Shown here piece by piece: positions 35,139 to 45,708 of a DNA stretch of 64,000 nucleotides. A model generated the notes under the pieces. The model was given only the letters and a program-made list of their open reading frames with translations. It searched no databases and was not told the DNA's origin. A program made the position numbers and the translations under genes. How positions within the stretch are numbered: the stretch's first letter is position 1; each line of letters opens with the position of its first letter. The stretch comes from Salinicola tamaricis. Lineage in GTDB: Bacteria > Pseudomonadota > Gammaproteobacteria > Pseudomonadales > Halomonadaceae. The stretch covers positions 2,790,001 through 2,854,000 of the forward strand of contig NZ_CP023559.1 of NCBI RefSeq assembly GCF_003006155.1. Reading direction: 5' to 3'.

Positions 35139-36351
35139 TAGCCGAATAGCTGCCCGGCGATACGCAGGCCGGCGACCCAGGTGGCGATCGCCGAGCCGAG
35201 GCTCGAGAGCAGGAACACCAACAGGGTGCGTGCGACCCGGTTGCGCCACCAGCCGCGCCAGTGGCTGACGTCGCTGCGCAGGCGCGAGAAGTCACCCACC
35301 GTGGGGCGGCGGAAGTAGAGCTCGACCCCGGCGGTGACGAAGCCGACCCCGATGGTGGGGTTGAGCGAGGTGAGCGGGGCACCGAGGAAGGCCGCGGCGA
35401 TGGTCAACGGGTGGCCGAGGGCGATCAGCGCCCCCAGCGCCGAGAAGCTGCCGTTGATCAGCACCCACTCGGCCACCAGCGACCAGCCGAAGGCGGTGTC
35501 GCGGCTGAAGCCGATGGCGAAGCCGGTGAGCACCAGCGCGACGATGACCCAGGGCAGCGCCTTCCACCAGCGTGCGCGGGGCGCGTGGACTCCAGCGCCG
35601 CGCGCTCATCGCGCACTGCCGGTGCCGCTGGCGGCTGGGCATCCAGCGCCCGCAGATGCTCGCTCATGCCCTTGAGGTGGCCGGCGCCGATCACCACCAG
35701 TACCCGGCGGGCCGCGCCATCTGGCAGCGACTCCACCAGCTTGAGCGCCATGAAGCGGTCGCGCTCGGCGATCAACGGCACATAGAGGGATTCCGACTGC
35801 TCGGCGAACTCGGCGAAGGTGGATTCGAGCACATCACCCTCCTTGAGCTTCTCGATCTCCTCGCTGGAGACCGTCTGCCGCGACAGCACGCTGCCGAGCA
35901 GCCCCGAGATCAGCCCGAAGCGCTTGTACCAGGGCACGTTCTGGTAGATGCGCTTGAGGGTGACACCGATCTCGCGATCGATCAGGTAGAGCGGCAAGCC
36001 GGCACGCTGGGCGCCCTTGACCGCGGCGCGCATCTCCGCCCCCGGCTCGATGCCGGAGTGGGCCGCCACCCGCTGCTGGAAGGCGCCGAGCGCCAGGCTC
36101 GCCGCGACCATGCCCGCCTTGCCCTGCTTGAGCACCTGGAACAGGTCGAGCTTGGCCATGGCATCGGGCTGGGTCAGGCTCTGGTGGCGCGAGGTGCAGA
36201 GCTCGATCGCTACGGCGTCGAACTCGCCGGAGTCGATCAGCGCGCGCACTTCGTCGGCGCTGGCCTGGGAGACATGGGCGGTACCGAGCAGGGTCAGCTC
36301 GTGCTCGGCGAGCGCGACGACCTCGCGGGGGCCGGCTGTGGAGTCAGACAT
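35138..36351 (-). CDS. TraB/PrgY (TIKI-like) family membrane protein (one frame break)
   Basis: About 404 residues. N-terminal domain with the family motif LTLLGTAHVSQAS and conserved E/H residues (VAIELCTSRH) of the TIKI/EreA-like metalloprotease superfamily, then VIGAGHLKGM. The C-terminal part has four to five membrane helices (LVLTGFAIGFSR, GAPLTSLNPTIGVGFV, WWRNRVARTLLVFLLSSLGS). PrgY relatives in enterococci lower peptide pheromone activity; the bacterial role here is unknown. A missing base near 35578 in a GC run joins the halves. Start placed at ATG 36351; ATG 36384 and GTG 36387 are alternatives. Confidence 0.83.
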
Positions 36352-36417
36352 CGAGGGGAAATTCCAAGGCTGGAGAAAAGTCATCACCCATATTGCACGT
36401 CACGGCGGCGATGCCAA

Positions 36418-36442
36418 GCCGGCCGGTGAAAAACCGGCCGGC
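36418..36442. terminator. Hairpin after sstT / before the TraB-family gene
   Basis: 9-bp stem GCCGGCCGG/CCGGCCGGC with loop TGAAAAA, about 100 bases past the sstT stop on the minus strand. Likely intrinsic terminator with the T-rich segment in the loop rather than the tail. Confidence 0.5.
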
Positions 36443-36539
36443 CGGGGCGAACGCTCAGGCTTCGCCGGCCCCATTTCCCAATCCTCTGACGATGGGCGCC
36501 GGATAAGTCCACGTCGTCTAGCGGTTGTGAAAGGCGCTC

Positions 36540-37823
36540 TTAAACCGTTTTGCTCGCTGCGCCGCTGGTCTCCTGTACTGCGCGTGTCTCGTCCTGCGCT
36601 GCGCGAGCCTTGGGCGAACGGCAGGCCGCGGCGGTGAACAGCACATCGGTGGAGGAGTTGAGCGCGGTCTCGGTGGAGTCCTGCAGCACGCTGATGACGA
36701 AGCCGATGGCCACCACCTGCATGGCGACGTCGGCGGAGATGCCGAACAGGCTCGCCGCCATCGGGATCAGCAGCAGCGAGCCGCCGGCGACCCCGGAGAC
36801 GCCGCAGGCGGCGAGGGCGGAGACGATGCACAGCAGCAGCGCGGTAGAGAAGTCGACGCTCAGGCCCAGGGTGTGGGCGGCGGCCAGGGTCATCACGGTG
36901 ATGGTCACCGCGGCGCCGGACATGTTGATCGTCGCGCCCAGCGGGATCGATACCGAGTAGGTATCGGCGTGCAGGTCGAGGCGCTTGCACAGTTCCATGT
37001 TGACCGGGATGTTGGCGGCGCTGCTGCGGGTGAAGAAGGCGGTGATGGCACTACCGCGCAGGCAGGTGAAGACCAGCGGATAGGGATTCTGACGGGTATA
37101 CAGGAACACGATCAGCGGATTGGTCACCAGCGCCACGAACAGCATGCAGCCGATGATCAGCCCGAGCAGATGGGCGTAGTCCGCCAGCGCGCTCATGCCG
37201 GTGGTGGCGAAGGTGTTGGCGACCAGCCCGAAGATGCCCAGCGGGGCCAGCCGAATCACCCAGCGCACCAGTCCCGAGACGGCATCGGAGAGATCGGCGA
37301 GGCCGCGCCGGGTGGTGTCGTTGGCGCGCCGCAGCAGCAGGCCCAGACCCACCGCCCAGGCCAGAATGCCGATGAAGTTGGCGTTGGTGAGCGCCGCCAC
37401 GGGGTTGTCCACCGCGCTCAGCAGCAGGTTGCGCAGGATCTCAGCGATGCCCGATGGCGGCGTGCCGTCGGCCTGGGGCGCGTCGATGATCAGCGTGGTC
37501 GGGAACAGGAAGCTCGCGCTCACCGCGACCAACGCCGCCACCAGGGTGCCGATCAGATAGAGCGCCAGCACGCCGCGAATCTGGGTCGGCTGGCCACGCT
37601 CGTGGCTGGCGATGGCGGCCATCACCAGCACGAACACCAGAATCGGTGCGATCGCCTTGAGCGCGCTGATGAATACCTGACCCAGGATCTCGAACGATTG
37701 CGCCAGTGCCGGCGCCAGCTGGGCGACCAGCAGGCCGAGCAAGATGCCGATGACGATCTGGGGAATCAGACCCAGCCGCAGGAACGACGGGGCGGAAGAG
37801 CGGCGTTGCGAATTGACGGACAT
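36540..37823 (-). CDS. sstT: Serine/threonine:sodium symporter SstT
   Basis: 427 residues, dicarboxylate/amino acid:cation symporter family. Sodium-driven serine and threonine uptake at the inner membrane. The family hallmark re-entrant segments are visible: [12 protein letters not shown] (HP1 serine-rich), [14 protein letters not shown] (NMDGT-equivalent, NMSG) and [16 protein letters not shown] (HP2). The sequence follows E. coli SstT in length and order. Start at ATG 37823 (MSVNSQRRS). Confidence 0.94.
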   Translation of the reverse strand: MSVNSQRRSSAPSFLRLGLIPQIVIGILLGLLVAQLAPALAQSFEILGQVFISALKAIAPILVFVLVMAAIASHERGQPTQIRGVLALYLIGTLVAALVAVSASFLFPTTLIIDAPQADGTPPSGIAEILRNLLLSAVDNPVAALTNANFIGILAWAVGLGLLLRRANDTTRRGLADLSDAVSGLVRWVIRLAPLGIFGLVANTFATTGMSALADYAHLLGLIIGCMLFVALVTNPLIVFLYTRQNPYPLVFTCLRGSAITAFFTRSSAANIPVNMELCKRLDLHADTYSVSIPLGATINMSGAAVTITVMTLAAAHTLGLSVDFSTALLLCIVSALAACGVSGVAGGSLLLIPMAASLFGISADVAMQVVAIGFVISVLQDSTETALNSSTDVLFTAAACRSPKARAAQDETRAVQETSGAASKTV

Positions 37824-38059
37824 GACTCTCTCGTGATGCGAAAGGTAGGGGACGGCACTACCGCTGCCTCGTGAGCCTCTTGGCGGCGCCGGAAAGCCGC
37901 GCATTCTATCATTGGCGACCCCCGGCCTTCCCCCCTGGCGATAGCGCGCTCGTCATCCTTTAGTGGAAGGCGGCTGCGGATAGTGGTGGCAGGCAGCCGT
38001 GGACAGTGGAAGGCCGCCGTGGATAGTGTAAGGCTGCAGCGAACAGCGGGACGCCGCGC

Positions 38060-39508
38060 TCAGCGGCGCCAGAACGCCGGTGTGAACAGCACCAGCACGG
38101 TGAAGATCTCCAGGCGCCCGAGCATCATCGCCAGCACCAGAATCCATTTGGCCAGATCGGGGATGTCGCCGTAGTCGGTGGAGACCGCACCCAGCCCGGG
38201 GCCCAGGTTGTTGAGTGCCGAGCCCACCGCGGACCACGCGGTGACCTGATCGAGCCCGGTGGCCGAGAGCGCCAGCAGCATCAGCACGAACAGCATCAGA
38301 TAGACCGAGAAGAAGCCCCACACCGCCTCGGCCACGCCCTCGGAGATGCGCATCTTGCCCACCTTGACCGCGAATACCGCATTGGGATGGATCAGCCGGT
38401 GCACCTCGCGGATGCCCTGCTTGAGGATCAGCAGGATACGGATCACCTTCATCCCACCGCCGGCGGAGCCGGAGCAGGCGCCGACGAAGGCCGCCATGAA
38501 CAGCATGATCGGCAGTACCCCGGGCCACAGGGTGAAGTCGGCGACGCTGAAACCGGAGGTGGTGGCCACCGACACCGCCTCGAACAGCCCATGGCGCAAG
38601 CCGGTGGCGTCGTGGTAGGTGCCGGTGGCGAACAGCGTGACCACGGTGATCAGCACCAGCAGACCGAGGAAGGAGACGAAGAAGCAGAACTCCGGGTCAC
38701 GGATGTACTGCAACAGACGCTTTTCGCGCCATACCGCGAAGTGCAGGCCGAAGCTGATCGAGGAGACGATCATGAACAGCACGCAGATCAGCTCGATGGT
38801 GGCGCTGTCGAAGTAGGCGATGCTGGCGTCATGGGTGGAGAAACCGCCCACCGCGATGGTCGAGAAGCTGTGGCCGATGGCATCGAACCAGTCCATGCCG
38901 GCGAGCCAGTAGGCCAGCGCGCAGACCACGGTGAGGATCACATAGATGTACCACAGTGCCTTGGCGGTCTCGGTGATTCGCGGGGTCAGCTTGGAGTCTT
39001 TCAGCGGCCCGGGAATCTCGGTGCGGTAGAGCTGCATGCCACCGATGCCCAGGGTGGGTAGGATCGCCACCGCCAGCACCACGATCCCCATGCCGCCGAG
39101 CCACTGCAACTGCTGGCGGTAGAAGCGGATCGAGGCGGGTAGCTGATCGATGCCATGGAGCACCGTGGCGCCAGTGGTGGTGAGCCCGGAGAAGGATTCG
39201 AACGCCGCGTCGGTGAAGCTCATCGCCGGGGCTGCGGAGACCATGAACGGCACGGTACCGAACAGCCCCAGTACGCCCCAGAACAGCACCGTGATGATGA
39301 AACCATCGCGGGTGCGCAGCTCGCGCCGGGCGCGCCGGTTGGGCCAGTAGAGCAGGGCGCCGGTGACCACCGAGATCGCCATGCCGATGCCGAAGGCGTG
39401 CCAGTTGCCGTCGTGGAAGATCCGCGCGATCACCATCGGCGGCACCATGGTCAGGCTGAACAGCATCAGCAGCAGCCCGACGATGCGCAGAGTCACGAAC
39501 AGGTTCAT
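38060..39508 (-). CDS. trkH: Trk potassium uptake protein TrkH
   Basis: 482 residues, channel-like subunit of the Trk potassium system. All four selectivity-filter loops can be read: LTTTGATVLHG, STIAVGGFST, VATTSGFSVAD and GSALNNLGPG. The first three have the T/G residues lining the pore. It requires the cytosolic ring protein TrkA, encoded immediately upstream. Start set at ATG 39508; a GTG two codons earlier is possible. Potassium uptake is the first osmotic response of halophilic gammaproteobacteria. A TrkI-type paralogue may exist elsewhere. Confidence 0.95.
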   Translation of the reverse strand: MNLFVTLRIVGLLLMLFSLTMVPPMVIARIFHDGNWHAFGIGMAISVVTGALLYWPNRRARRELRTRDGFIITVLFWGVLGLFGTVPFMVSAAPAMSFTDAAFESFSGLTTTGATVLHGIDQLPASIRFYRQQLQWLGGMGIVVLAVAILPTLGIGGMQLYRTEIPGPLKDSKLTPRITETAKALWYIYVILTVVCALAYWLAGMDWFDAIGHSFSTIAVGGFSTHDASIAYFDSATIELICVLFMIVSSISFGLHFAVWREKRLLQYIRDPEFCFFVSFLGLLVLITVVTLFATGTYHDATGLRHGLFEAVSVATTSGFSVADFTLWPGVLPIMLFMAAFVGACSGSAGGGMKVIRILLILKQGIREVHRLIHPNAVFAVKVGKMRISEGVAEAVWGFFSVYLMLFVLMLLALSATGLDQVTAWSAVGSALNNLGPGLGAVSTDYGDIPDLAKWILVLAMMLGRLEIFTVLVLFTPAFWRR

Positions 39509-39605
39509 GCGCACACGCTCGCGAACGGCCGCCGCGACCGCCGTGAAAGGCGTGCCAACGCCACCCCGAAGAAGGGCATCCGAATGAATGGTCTGGGAAC
39601 GAGCG

Positions 39606-39635
39606 CCATCGAGACGAACGGCATCGAGACGAACA
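39606..39635. repeat. Two 15-bp direct repeats in the trkA-trkH gap
   Basis: CATCGAGACGAACGG then CATCGAGACGAACAG, directly before the trkA stop. Too short to assign a function; may be slippage. Confidence 0.6.
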
Positions 39636-39638
39636 GCA

Positions 39639-41012
39639 TCAGAAAAAGGTGAGCCCGACCTGGAACAGACGTTCGACGTCGCGAATGCGGCGCTTGTCGA
39701 TCACGAACAGGATCAGGTGGTCGCCACTCTCGATCAGCACGTCGTCGTGGGCGATCAGCACCTCCTTGCCGCGCACAATGGCACCGATGCTGGTGCCGTT
39801 GGGCAGATCGACCTCGCCGATGGTGCGCCCGACGACCCTGGAAGAGCGCTTATCGCCATGCGCAATCGCCTCGATCGCCTCGGCGGCACCGCGACGCAGC
39901 GAGTGCACATTGACGATATCGCCGCGGCGCACGTGGGTCAGCAGGCTGCCGATGGTGGTCTGCTGCGGCGAGATGGCAATATCGATCTCGCCGCCCTGGA
40001 CCAGGTCCACGTAGGCGGCGTTGTTGATCAACGTCAGCACCTTCTTGGCGCCCAAACGCTTGGCCAGCATCGACGACATGATGTTGACCTCGTCGTCGTT
40101 GGTCAGCGCGCAGTAGATATCGCAGTCCTCGATGTTCTCCTCGAGCATCAGCCGCTTGCTGGTGGCGCTGCCGTGCAGCACCACGGTGCGGTCGAGCTTC
40201 TCGGAGAGGGTGCCGCAGCGGCTCAGATCGTGCTCGATGATCTTGACCTGGTGCTTGTGCTCGAGGGTCTCGGCCAGGCGCTCGCCGATGTTGCCGCCGC
40301 CGGCGATCACCACGCGGCGGAAGTCGCGGTCGACCTTGCGCAGCTCGCCCATCACGGTGCGGATATCCTTGCGCGCGGCGATGAAGAAGACCTCGTCATC
40401 GGCCTCGATCACGGTGTCACCGGAGGGAATGATCGGACGGTCACGGCGATAGATCGCGGCTACGCGGGTATCGATATCCGGCATGTGGCGGCGCAGAAAG
40501 CCCAGCTCCTGGCCGACCAGGGGCCCGCCGTAGTAGGCCTTGACCGCCACCAACTGGGCCAGGCCGCCGGCGAAGTCGAGCACCTGCAGCGCACCGGGGT
40601 ACTCGATCAGCCGGCGGATATGGTCGGTGACCACCTGTTCCGGACTGATCAGCACGTCGACTGGGATAGCGTCGTTGGAGAACAGGCTCTTGCGCGTCAG
40701 ATAGGCGGTCGAGCGCACGCGGCCGATCTTGGTCGGCGTGCGGAACAGCGAGTGCGCGACCTGGCACGCGATCATGTTGATCTCGTCGGAACTGGTCACT
40801 GCGATCAGCATGTCTGCATCCTCGCCGCCGGCCTGGCGCAGGATGTTGGGATAGGACGCGGTGCCCACGACCGTGCGGATATCCAGGCGGTTCTGCAGCT
40901 CGCGCAGACGCACTTCGCTGATATCCACGACGGTGATGTCGTTCTCTTCGTTGGCCAGGTGTTCGGCCAGCGTGCCGCCCACTTGGCCGGCCCCTAGAAT
41001 GATGATTTTCAT
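39639..41012 (-). CDS. trkA: Trk system regulatory subunit TrkA
   Basis: 457 residues, peripheral NAD(H)-binding gating ring for TrkH. Two tandem RCK units are seen: the first Rossmann motif [14 protein letters not shown] at residues 5-18, the second [13 protein letters not shown] at about 237-249, each followed by a TrkA-C (RCK-C) domain. Full length for the family. The order trkA-trkH on one strand, behind def-fmt-rsmB, is the usual one except that pncA and a dodecin gene stand between rsmB and trkA. Confidence 0.96.
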   Translation of the reverse strand: MKIIILGAGQVGGTLAEHLANEENDITVVDISEVRLRELQNRLDIRTVVGTASYPNILRQAGGEDADMLIAVTSSDEINMIACQVAHSLFRTPTKIGRVRSTAYLTRKSLFSNDAIPVDVLISPEQVVTDHIRRLIEYPGALQVLDFAGGLAQLVAVKAYYGGPLVGQELGFLRRHMPDIDTRVAAIYRRDRPIIPSGDTVIEADDEVFFIAARKDIRTVMGELRKVDRDFRRVVIAGGGNIGERLAETLEHKHQVKIIEHDLSRCGTLSEKLDRTVVLHGSATSKRLMLEENIEDCDIYCALTNDDEVNIMSSMLAKRLGAKKVLTLINNAAYVDLVQGGEIDIAISPQQTTIGSLLTHVRRGDIVNVHSLRRGAAEAIEAIAHGDKRSSRVVGRTIGEVDLPNGTSIGAIVRGKEVLIAHDDVLIESGDHLILFVIDKRRIRDVERLFQVGLTFF

Positions 41013-41232
41013 GCCAAACCGTCAGGGAAGCACTGAGTAAAAAAGTGCGGGAGAGAGATGCCCAATCACCCCTGGGGGTCGGGCGCGCCTCGATCAGCGC
41101 GTAGCATAACGACCCTGGACGGCGAATGACACCACCCCGCATGCGGGCGAGGCGTGACGTCAGAAATCGAGATAACAAGAAACACCAGCGCGGGCGGCGA
41201 CGCTGCCACGGCCCGCGCCGATCAGGCAACGA

Positions 41233-41439
41233 TCAGTCGAGTGAGATACCCACCTTCACTGTCACCTGCCAGTGGGCGATGCGCTCGTTCTCGATGTGCC
41301 CGCGGGTCTCGGTGACCTCGAACCAGCGCATGCCGTGCAGTGACTCGCTGGCCTTGGCGATGGCGTTCTGTACGGCGGCTTCGATGCCGTCGGGGGAAGA
41401 ACCGGTGATCTCGACCTGCTTGTAGACGTGATCGCTCAT
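41233..41439 (-). CDS. Dodecin family flavin-binding protein
   Basis: 68 residues, [20 protein letters not shown], then [11 protein letters not shown] and [10 protein letters not shown], matching dodecin throughout. Dodecins assemble into hollow dodecamers that bind FMN or riboflavin pairs between stacked tryptophans (W39 here is at the expected place) and buffer free flavin. AAGGAG lies ahead of the ATG. The most halophile-typical small protein here, first described in Halobacterium. Confidence 0.93.
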   Translation of the reverse strand: MSDHVYKQVEITGSSPDGIEAAVQNAIAKASESLHGMRWFEVTETRGHIENERIAHWQVTVKVGISLD

Positions 41440-41534
41440 GGGGCTACTCCTTCTGGGAAATGGCAATGTCTGGTGAATGACGATTTCTGTGGAATGACAG
41501 TCTTTCAGGGTGATCGGTTTCAGGGTGACGGCCG

Positions 41535-42333
41535 TCAGGCCTCGATCACCGAGATCTCCAGCGCCGCCAGCCGTGCGAGCACGTCGGCGTCGGTGTCGAA
41601 GGTGACGGGTCGGGTCAGCGGCCACAGGAAATGGGTGCGGAAACCGGCGGCCACCGCGTCCTCGGCGGTCCACAGCACACACACGTCGCGGGCCAGGCCG
41701 CAGATGTAGACGTCGCTCACGCCGCGGTCGCGCAGCCAGCCGGCCAGCCCGGTGGCGGGGCGATGGCCCTCGGGGCCGACGTTGTTGCGAAAGGCGCTGT
41801 AGGAGTCGATGCGCGGATCGGTGCCCTTGCGAATGATCACATCGCACGGTGACCAGTCGATGGCCGGGTGCAGCGCCGCACCCTCGCTGCGCTGGACACA
41901 ATGGTCCGGCCACAGGGTCTGGCTGTGGCCATAGAGTTCGATCGCCTCGAACGGCTGGTGCGGGGGTGGCATGAAGCGAAGGAGACGTGGCGCGCAGGGT
42001 GCCAATCCTGGGTCGCCACCACGTGGCCGAAAGCGTGCTGCGCCAGCAGCAGGCAAGGCCAGGAAGGATCGCGTCCCCCTCGGGGCAGGCCAGGGCGCCG
42101 CCCGGCATGAAGTCGGGCTGCACGTCGACGATCACCAGCGCGCTGTTCTCGGCGATGCCGTCGAGAGACGCCAGTGCCGGCTGGGTCTGGACGTGCGGCG
42201 TGAACGCAGACTCGGTCTGGGGTTCGGTTTCGCTGGCCGCCACCGCGCAGGAAGAGTCGGTGGCGGTGGCTGACACGCGGGAATCTGACACGCTCTTGGC
42301 GGGCACGGGCGGCCTCCCTGATCCGGTATCCAT
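41535..42333 (-). CDS. pncA: Nicotinamidase PncA (two frame breaks)
   Basis: Hydrolyses nicotinamide to nicotinate in NAD recycling. Visible are the catalytic Asp and metal motif [33 protein letters not shown], the catalytic Lys in [16 protein letters not shown] and the nucleophile in GLARDVCV. Frame slips near 42052 and in the G-run near 41970 separate the three parts, each placed in the expected order. The ATG at 42333 gives an unusual N-terminal extension of about 55 Ser/Thr/Ala-rich residues; no closer start exists, so the true start is uncertain. Confidence 0.85.
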
Positions 42334-42408
42334 CCTCAGTATCGAAGCGCACCCGCCAGGGCGCAAGTCGGCGGGGTGGCTTGCTCCCCCGCCTCTGCGG
42401 TCCATGCC

Positions 42409-43761
42409 TTACGGCAGCACCTTCTCCAGCCGAGCGTAGAAGAAGCCGTCGTGGCCGCCTTGGGCGGTCAGCAGCTGGCGGCCGTGGCCGGCGGTCTGGC
42501 CCCAGGCGAGGTCTTCTGGAGTGGTGGCGCGGGCGTCCGGGGTGCGCGCCAGGAAGGCAGCGATCTGCTCGGCGTTCTCGGCCGGCAGCACCGAGCAGGT
42601 GGCGTAGAGCAGGGTGCCGCCGGGGGCGAGCTGGCGCCACAGGTTGTCGAGCAGGCGCGCCTGCAGCGCGGCGAGGTCACCGATATCGCTGGCGCGGCGG
42701 GTCAGCTTGATGTCCGGGTGGCGGCGGATCACCCCGGTACCCGAGCAGGGGGCGTCGAGCAGGATGGCATCGAAGCCCGCGCTCGGCGCCGCGGCGTCCG
42801 AGGCCTGGCCCAGCGTCTCGGCGAGCGTGGCACTGCTGGCATCGAGGGCGTTCAGGCGGGCGTCGAGACCCAGCCGCTCCAGCGTGGCACCGACCCGCGC
42901 CAGCCGGCCGGGGTCGATATCGCTGGCGGTGAGGTCGAGGGTGAAGCGTTCCAGCAGGTGCGCGCTCTTGCCGCCGGGGGCGGCGCAGGCGTCGAACACC
43001 CGCGCACCGTCGCGGCCCTCGAGCGCCGGCGCCAGCAGATCGGCGCAGAGCTGGGCGGATTCGTCCTGCACGCTGACGTCGCCCTCGGCGAAGCCCGGCA
43101 ACTGGTAGACGTCCACCGCTGCGGCGAGCTGGATACCGTCGGCGGCGAAGTGGCAGGCGCTGGCCTCGATGCCGGCGCCGCCGAGGCGTTCGAGATAAGC
43201 ATCGCGCGTGGTCCGACGGCGGTTGACGCGCAGGGTCATCGGCCCAGCCTCGTTGTTGGCCGCGCACAGCGCTTGCCAGGCATCGGGCCAGGCCTGACGC
43301 AGTGCCTTGAGCAGCCAGGCGGGATGCCACAGCGCTACCGGCGGATCGCGGTCGACCTTGGCCTGGAGTGCTACCGATTCGCGCTGGAAGCGGCGCAGGC
43401 AGCCGTTGAGCACGCGGGTGGCCCAGGCCTTGCCCACCCCGCGGGCAGCACCGGCGGTCTCGCTGACCGCGGCGTGTGCCGGCACGCGCATGTGCAAGAG
43501 CTGGTAAAGTCCCAGCAGCAGCAGTGCCTGCACGTCGCTGTCGCGCTTCTTGAACGGCTGGCGCAGCAGCTCTGCGGCCAGCGCATCGAGGCGCGGATAA
43601 GCGCGGCAGACACCGAAGCAGAGCGCCTTGACGAAGCCGCGGTCGCGCTCGGCGACCCCGTGGGCGGCGATGTCGGCGTCGAGTGAGGCCAGCGACCCTT
43701 CGGCGTTGATGACCGGCACCAGCAGCTTGGCGGCCACGGCCCGTGCACTGATTGCGCTCAT
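42409..43761 (-). CDS. rsmB: 16S rRNA (cytosine-967-C5)-methyltransferase RsmB
   Basis: 450 residues. The N-terminal NusB-like RNA-binding domain (residues about 1-140) is followed by the Rossmann methyltransferase domain: [13 protein letters not shown] (SAM binding), [15 protein letters not shown] (with the release cysteine) and [11 protein letters not shown] (TCS catalytic cysteine). It methylates C967 of 16S rRNA. It overlaps the end of fmt by four bases (ATGA). Confidence 0.95.
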   Translation of the reverse strand: MSAISARAVAAKLLVPVINAEGSLASLDADIAAHGVAERDRGFVKALCFGVCRAYPRLDALAAELLRQPFKKRDSDVQALLLLGLYQLLHMRVPAHAAVSETAGAARGVGKAWATRVLNGCLRRFQRESVALQAKVDRDPPVALWHPAWLLKALRQAWPDAWQALCAANNEAGPMTLRVNRRRTTRDAYLERLGGAGIEASACHFAADGIQLAAAVDVYQLPGFAEGDVSVQDESAQLCADLLAPALEGRDGARVFDACAAPGGKSAHLLERFTLDLTASDIDPGRLARVGATLERLGLDARLNALDASSATLAETLGQASDAAAPSAGFDAILLDAPCSGTGVIRRHPDIKLTRRASDIGDLAALQARLLDNLWRQLAPGGTLLYATCSVLPAENAEQIAAFLARTPDARATTPEDLAWGQTAGHGRQLLTAQGGHDGFFYARLEKVLP

Positions 43762-44780
43762 GCGTCGGCTCCTGTCGTATCTTCCGGCTGGCCTAGGTCT
43801 GGCTGGCCCAGGCGCTGCCCGGCGCCGAGCCGTGACGGCTTGGCGTTGAGCAGGTCGCGCGCCGTCAGCGGTTTACCGCCCGGTAGCTGCAGCCGGGTGA
43901 CCCGCAGCACCTCGCAGCCTTCGCTGCCGCAGGCGATGCGCAGGGCATCATCTGCCGGGGCGAGCAGGGTGCCGGGGGGCGTGGCGGGCTGGGCGGTGTC
44001 CGCCTCGGCCTCGGCCAGCCACAGGCGCACGCTGTCGCCGTCGAGCCGCGTCCAGGCCACCGGCCAGGGGTTGAAGGCACGTATCCGGCGGGCTAGCGCC
44101 GCGGCGGGCTGGCGGAAGTCGAGTTCGGCTTCGGCCTTGGAGAGCTTGCTGGCGTAGGTGACGCCGTCGTCAGGCTGCGGCGTCGGTGTCAGGTCGCCGT
44201 CGCTCAGCGCGTCGAGGCCGGCGATCAGCGTCTCACCGCCGAGGGCGGCCAGGATGTCGTGGAGCGTGCCGCCGGTGGTGGTGGCGTCGATCGGCGTGCG
44301 CCGTACCAGCAGCATGTCGCCGGTATCCAGGCCGGCATCCATCTGCATCAGCGTGATGCCGCTCTCGCGGTCGCCGGCTTCGATGGCGCGCTGGATCGGT
44401 GCCGCACCGCGCCAGCGTGGTAGCAGCGAGGCGTGCACGTTGAGACACCCCAGCCGCGGCAGGTCGAGCACCGCCTGCGGCAGCAGCAGCCCGTAGGCGA
44501 CCACCACCATCACGTCGGCTGCGAAGTCGGCCAGCGTCTGCTGCGCTTCGAGCGTCTTGAGCGAGGTCGGCTGACACACCGGCAGGGCGTGGTCCAGCGC
44601 CAGCTGCTTGACCGGGCTCGGGGTCAGCTTGCGCCCACGGCCGGCGGGGCGGTCGGGCTGGGTGTAGACGGCGACGACCTGATGGCGCGAGTCGAGCAGC
44701 GCCTGCAGACTTTCTGCGGCGAAGTCGGGGGTACCGGCGAAGACGATACGCAGCGCGCGGCCGTCGGTGCTGTGGCTCAT
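43758..44780 (-). CDS. fmt: Methionyl-tRNA formyltransferase
   Basis: 340 residues. Transfers formyl from 10-formyl-THF to initiator Met-tRNA. Motifs: [24 protein letters not shown], the active-site [19 protein letters not shown] (with Asn, His) and [16 protein letters not shown]. The C-terminal OB-like domain is present, with a short acidic tail. Order def-fmt-rsmB is conserved widely. Confidence 0.96.
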   Translation of the reverse strand: MSHSTDGRALRIVFAGTPDFAAESLQALLDSRHQVVAVYTQPDRPAGRGRKLTPSPVKQLALDHALPVCQPTSLKTLEAQQTLADFAADVMVVVAYGLLLPQAVLDLPRLGCLNVHASLLPRWRGAAPIQRAIEAGDRESGITLMQMDAGLDTGDMLLVRRTPIDATTTGGTLHDILAALGGETLIAGLDALSDGDLTPTPQPDDGVTYASKLSKAEAELDFRQPAAALARRIRAFNPWPVAWTRLDGDSVRLWLAEAEADTAQPATPPGTLLAPADDALRIACGSEGCEVLRVTRLQLPGGKPLTARDLLNAKPSRLGAGQRLGQPDLGQPEDTTGADA

Positions 44781-44808
44781 GCGGCGGGGTTCCTCTCGAA
44801 GCACGAAA

Positions 44809-44834
44809 GGCCGGCGTCACGGTGACGGCCGGCC
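44809..44834. terminator. Hairpin in the def-fmt gap
   Basis: Stem GGCCGGCGTCAC with GTGACGGCCGGCC containing one bulged G. It lies between def and fmt on the same strand and probably attenuates rather than ends the transcript. Confidence 0.45.
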
Positions 44835-44865
44835 TCGAACGAAGACTGACGTGGGCGAATCCGGA

Positions 44866-45378
44866 TCAGGCGTCCTGATCCTGCTTGTGGCGCTTCTGCA
44901 TCTTCTTGAGCACGCGGTCGCGCTTGAGCGGCGACAGGTAGTCGACGAACAGCACGCCCTCGAGGTGATCGCACTCGTGCTGGATGCAGTGAGCGAGCAG
45001 ACCGTCGGCGTCGAGCTCGTAGGCGTTGCCGTCACGGTCGGTCGCTTTCAGGTGAACGCGCAGGGCGCGCGGCACTTCGGCGTAGTAGTCGGGGATCGAC
45101 AGGCAGCCTTCCTGCAGCGGCTGGCGCTCGTCATCCAGCGGCGTGTAGCTCGGGTTGATCAGCACCAGCGGCGAGCTGCGGTCGTCGCTGACGTCCATGA
45201 CGATGACGCGCTGGTGTACGTCGATCTGGGTCGCCGCCAGACCGATGCCCGAGGCGTCGTACATGGTCTCGATCATGTCGTCGACCAGGGCGCGGATCTC
45301 GTCGTCGACCTGCGCCACCGGGGCGGCCTTGGTGCGCAGGCGGGGATCGGGATATTCGAGGATGGTTCTGATGGCCAT
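44866..45378 (-). CDS. def: Peptide deformylase
   Basis: 170 residues, iron- or zinc-dependent enzyme that removes the formyl group from nascent chains, the counterpart of Fmt. All three family motifs are present: [13 protein letters not shown] (Cys ligand) and HECDHLEG (His-Glu-His). First gene of the def-fmt-rsmB run, divergent from the LysM-dprA genes as in E. coli and Pseudomonas. Confidence 0.97.
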   Translation of the reverse strand: MAIRTILEYPDPRLRTKAAPVAQVDDEIRALVDDMIETMYDASGIGLAATQIDVHQRVIVMDVSDDRSSPLVLINPSYTPLDDERQPLQEGCLSIPDYYAEVPRALRVHLKATDRDGNAYELDADGLLAHCIQHECDHLEGVLFVDYLSPLKRDRVLKKMQKRHKQDQDA

Positions 45379-45478
45379 AGCGTTCTGGGTGCCCGTCGGC
45401 GTGTTGACGTAATTCTCTATTGTAGAGCCGCGTTGGTGCGTTCTCAAAATCCCGCGACGCGATCAATCCTTCTTAGGG

Positions 45479-45612
45479 TTTGTACGAAAAGTCAGCGAGC
45501 GAAGGCAAGACAAGGCAAAAATCGACGAAAACGCGGAGTTTACGGGGTGTAAATGAGCATTTGAGACGATTTTTAACGTCGTATTGCCGAGCGCAGGTAG
45601 TTTTCGTACAAA
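45479..45612. mobile_element. MITE-like palindromic element
   Basis: 134 bp with perfect 12-bp terminal inverted repeats TTTGTACGAAAA (45479-45490) and TTTTCGTACAAA (45601-45612). Pairing continues imperfectly inward, for instance GGCAAGAC and AAAAATCG on the left against the complements of GTATTGCC and CGATTTTT on the right. It has no coding capacity and lower GC than its surroundings. It occupies the def-LysM divergent region. I could not find a clear target-site duplication. Confidence 0.7.
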
Positions 45613-45708
45613 GCCGGGGGGCATTCAAGTCCCGTCGGCAGTAGCCGATCTATTCCTGACAGGCGCGGCTCCGCCGCGCAACCGATATCCAGCGTCAGGA
45701 ATAATGCG

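Noticed and set aside
45479..45612. Rho-independent terminator of def
   Set aside because: It lies upstream of def, not downstream, and its length and 12-bp end repeats suit a MITE-like element better.
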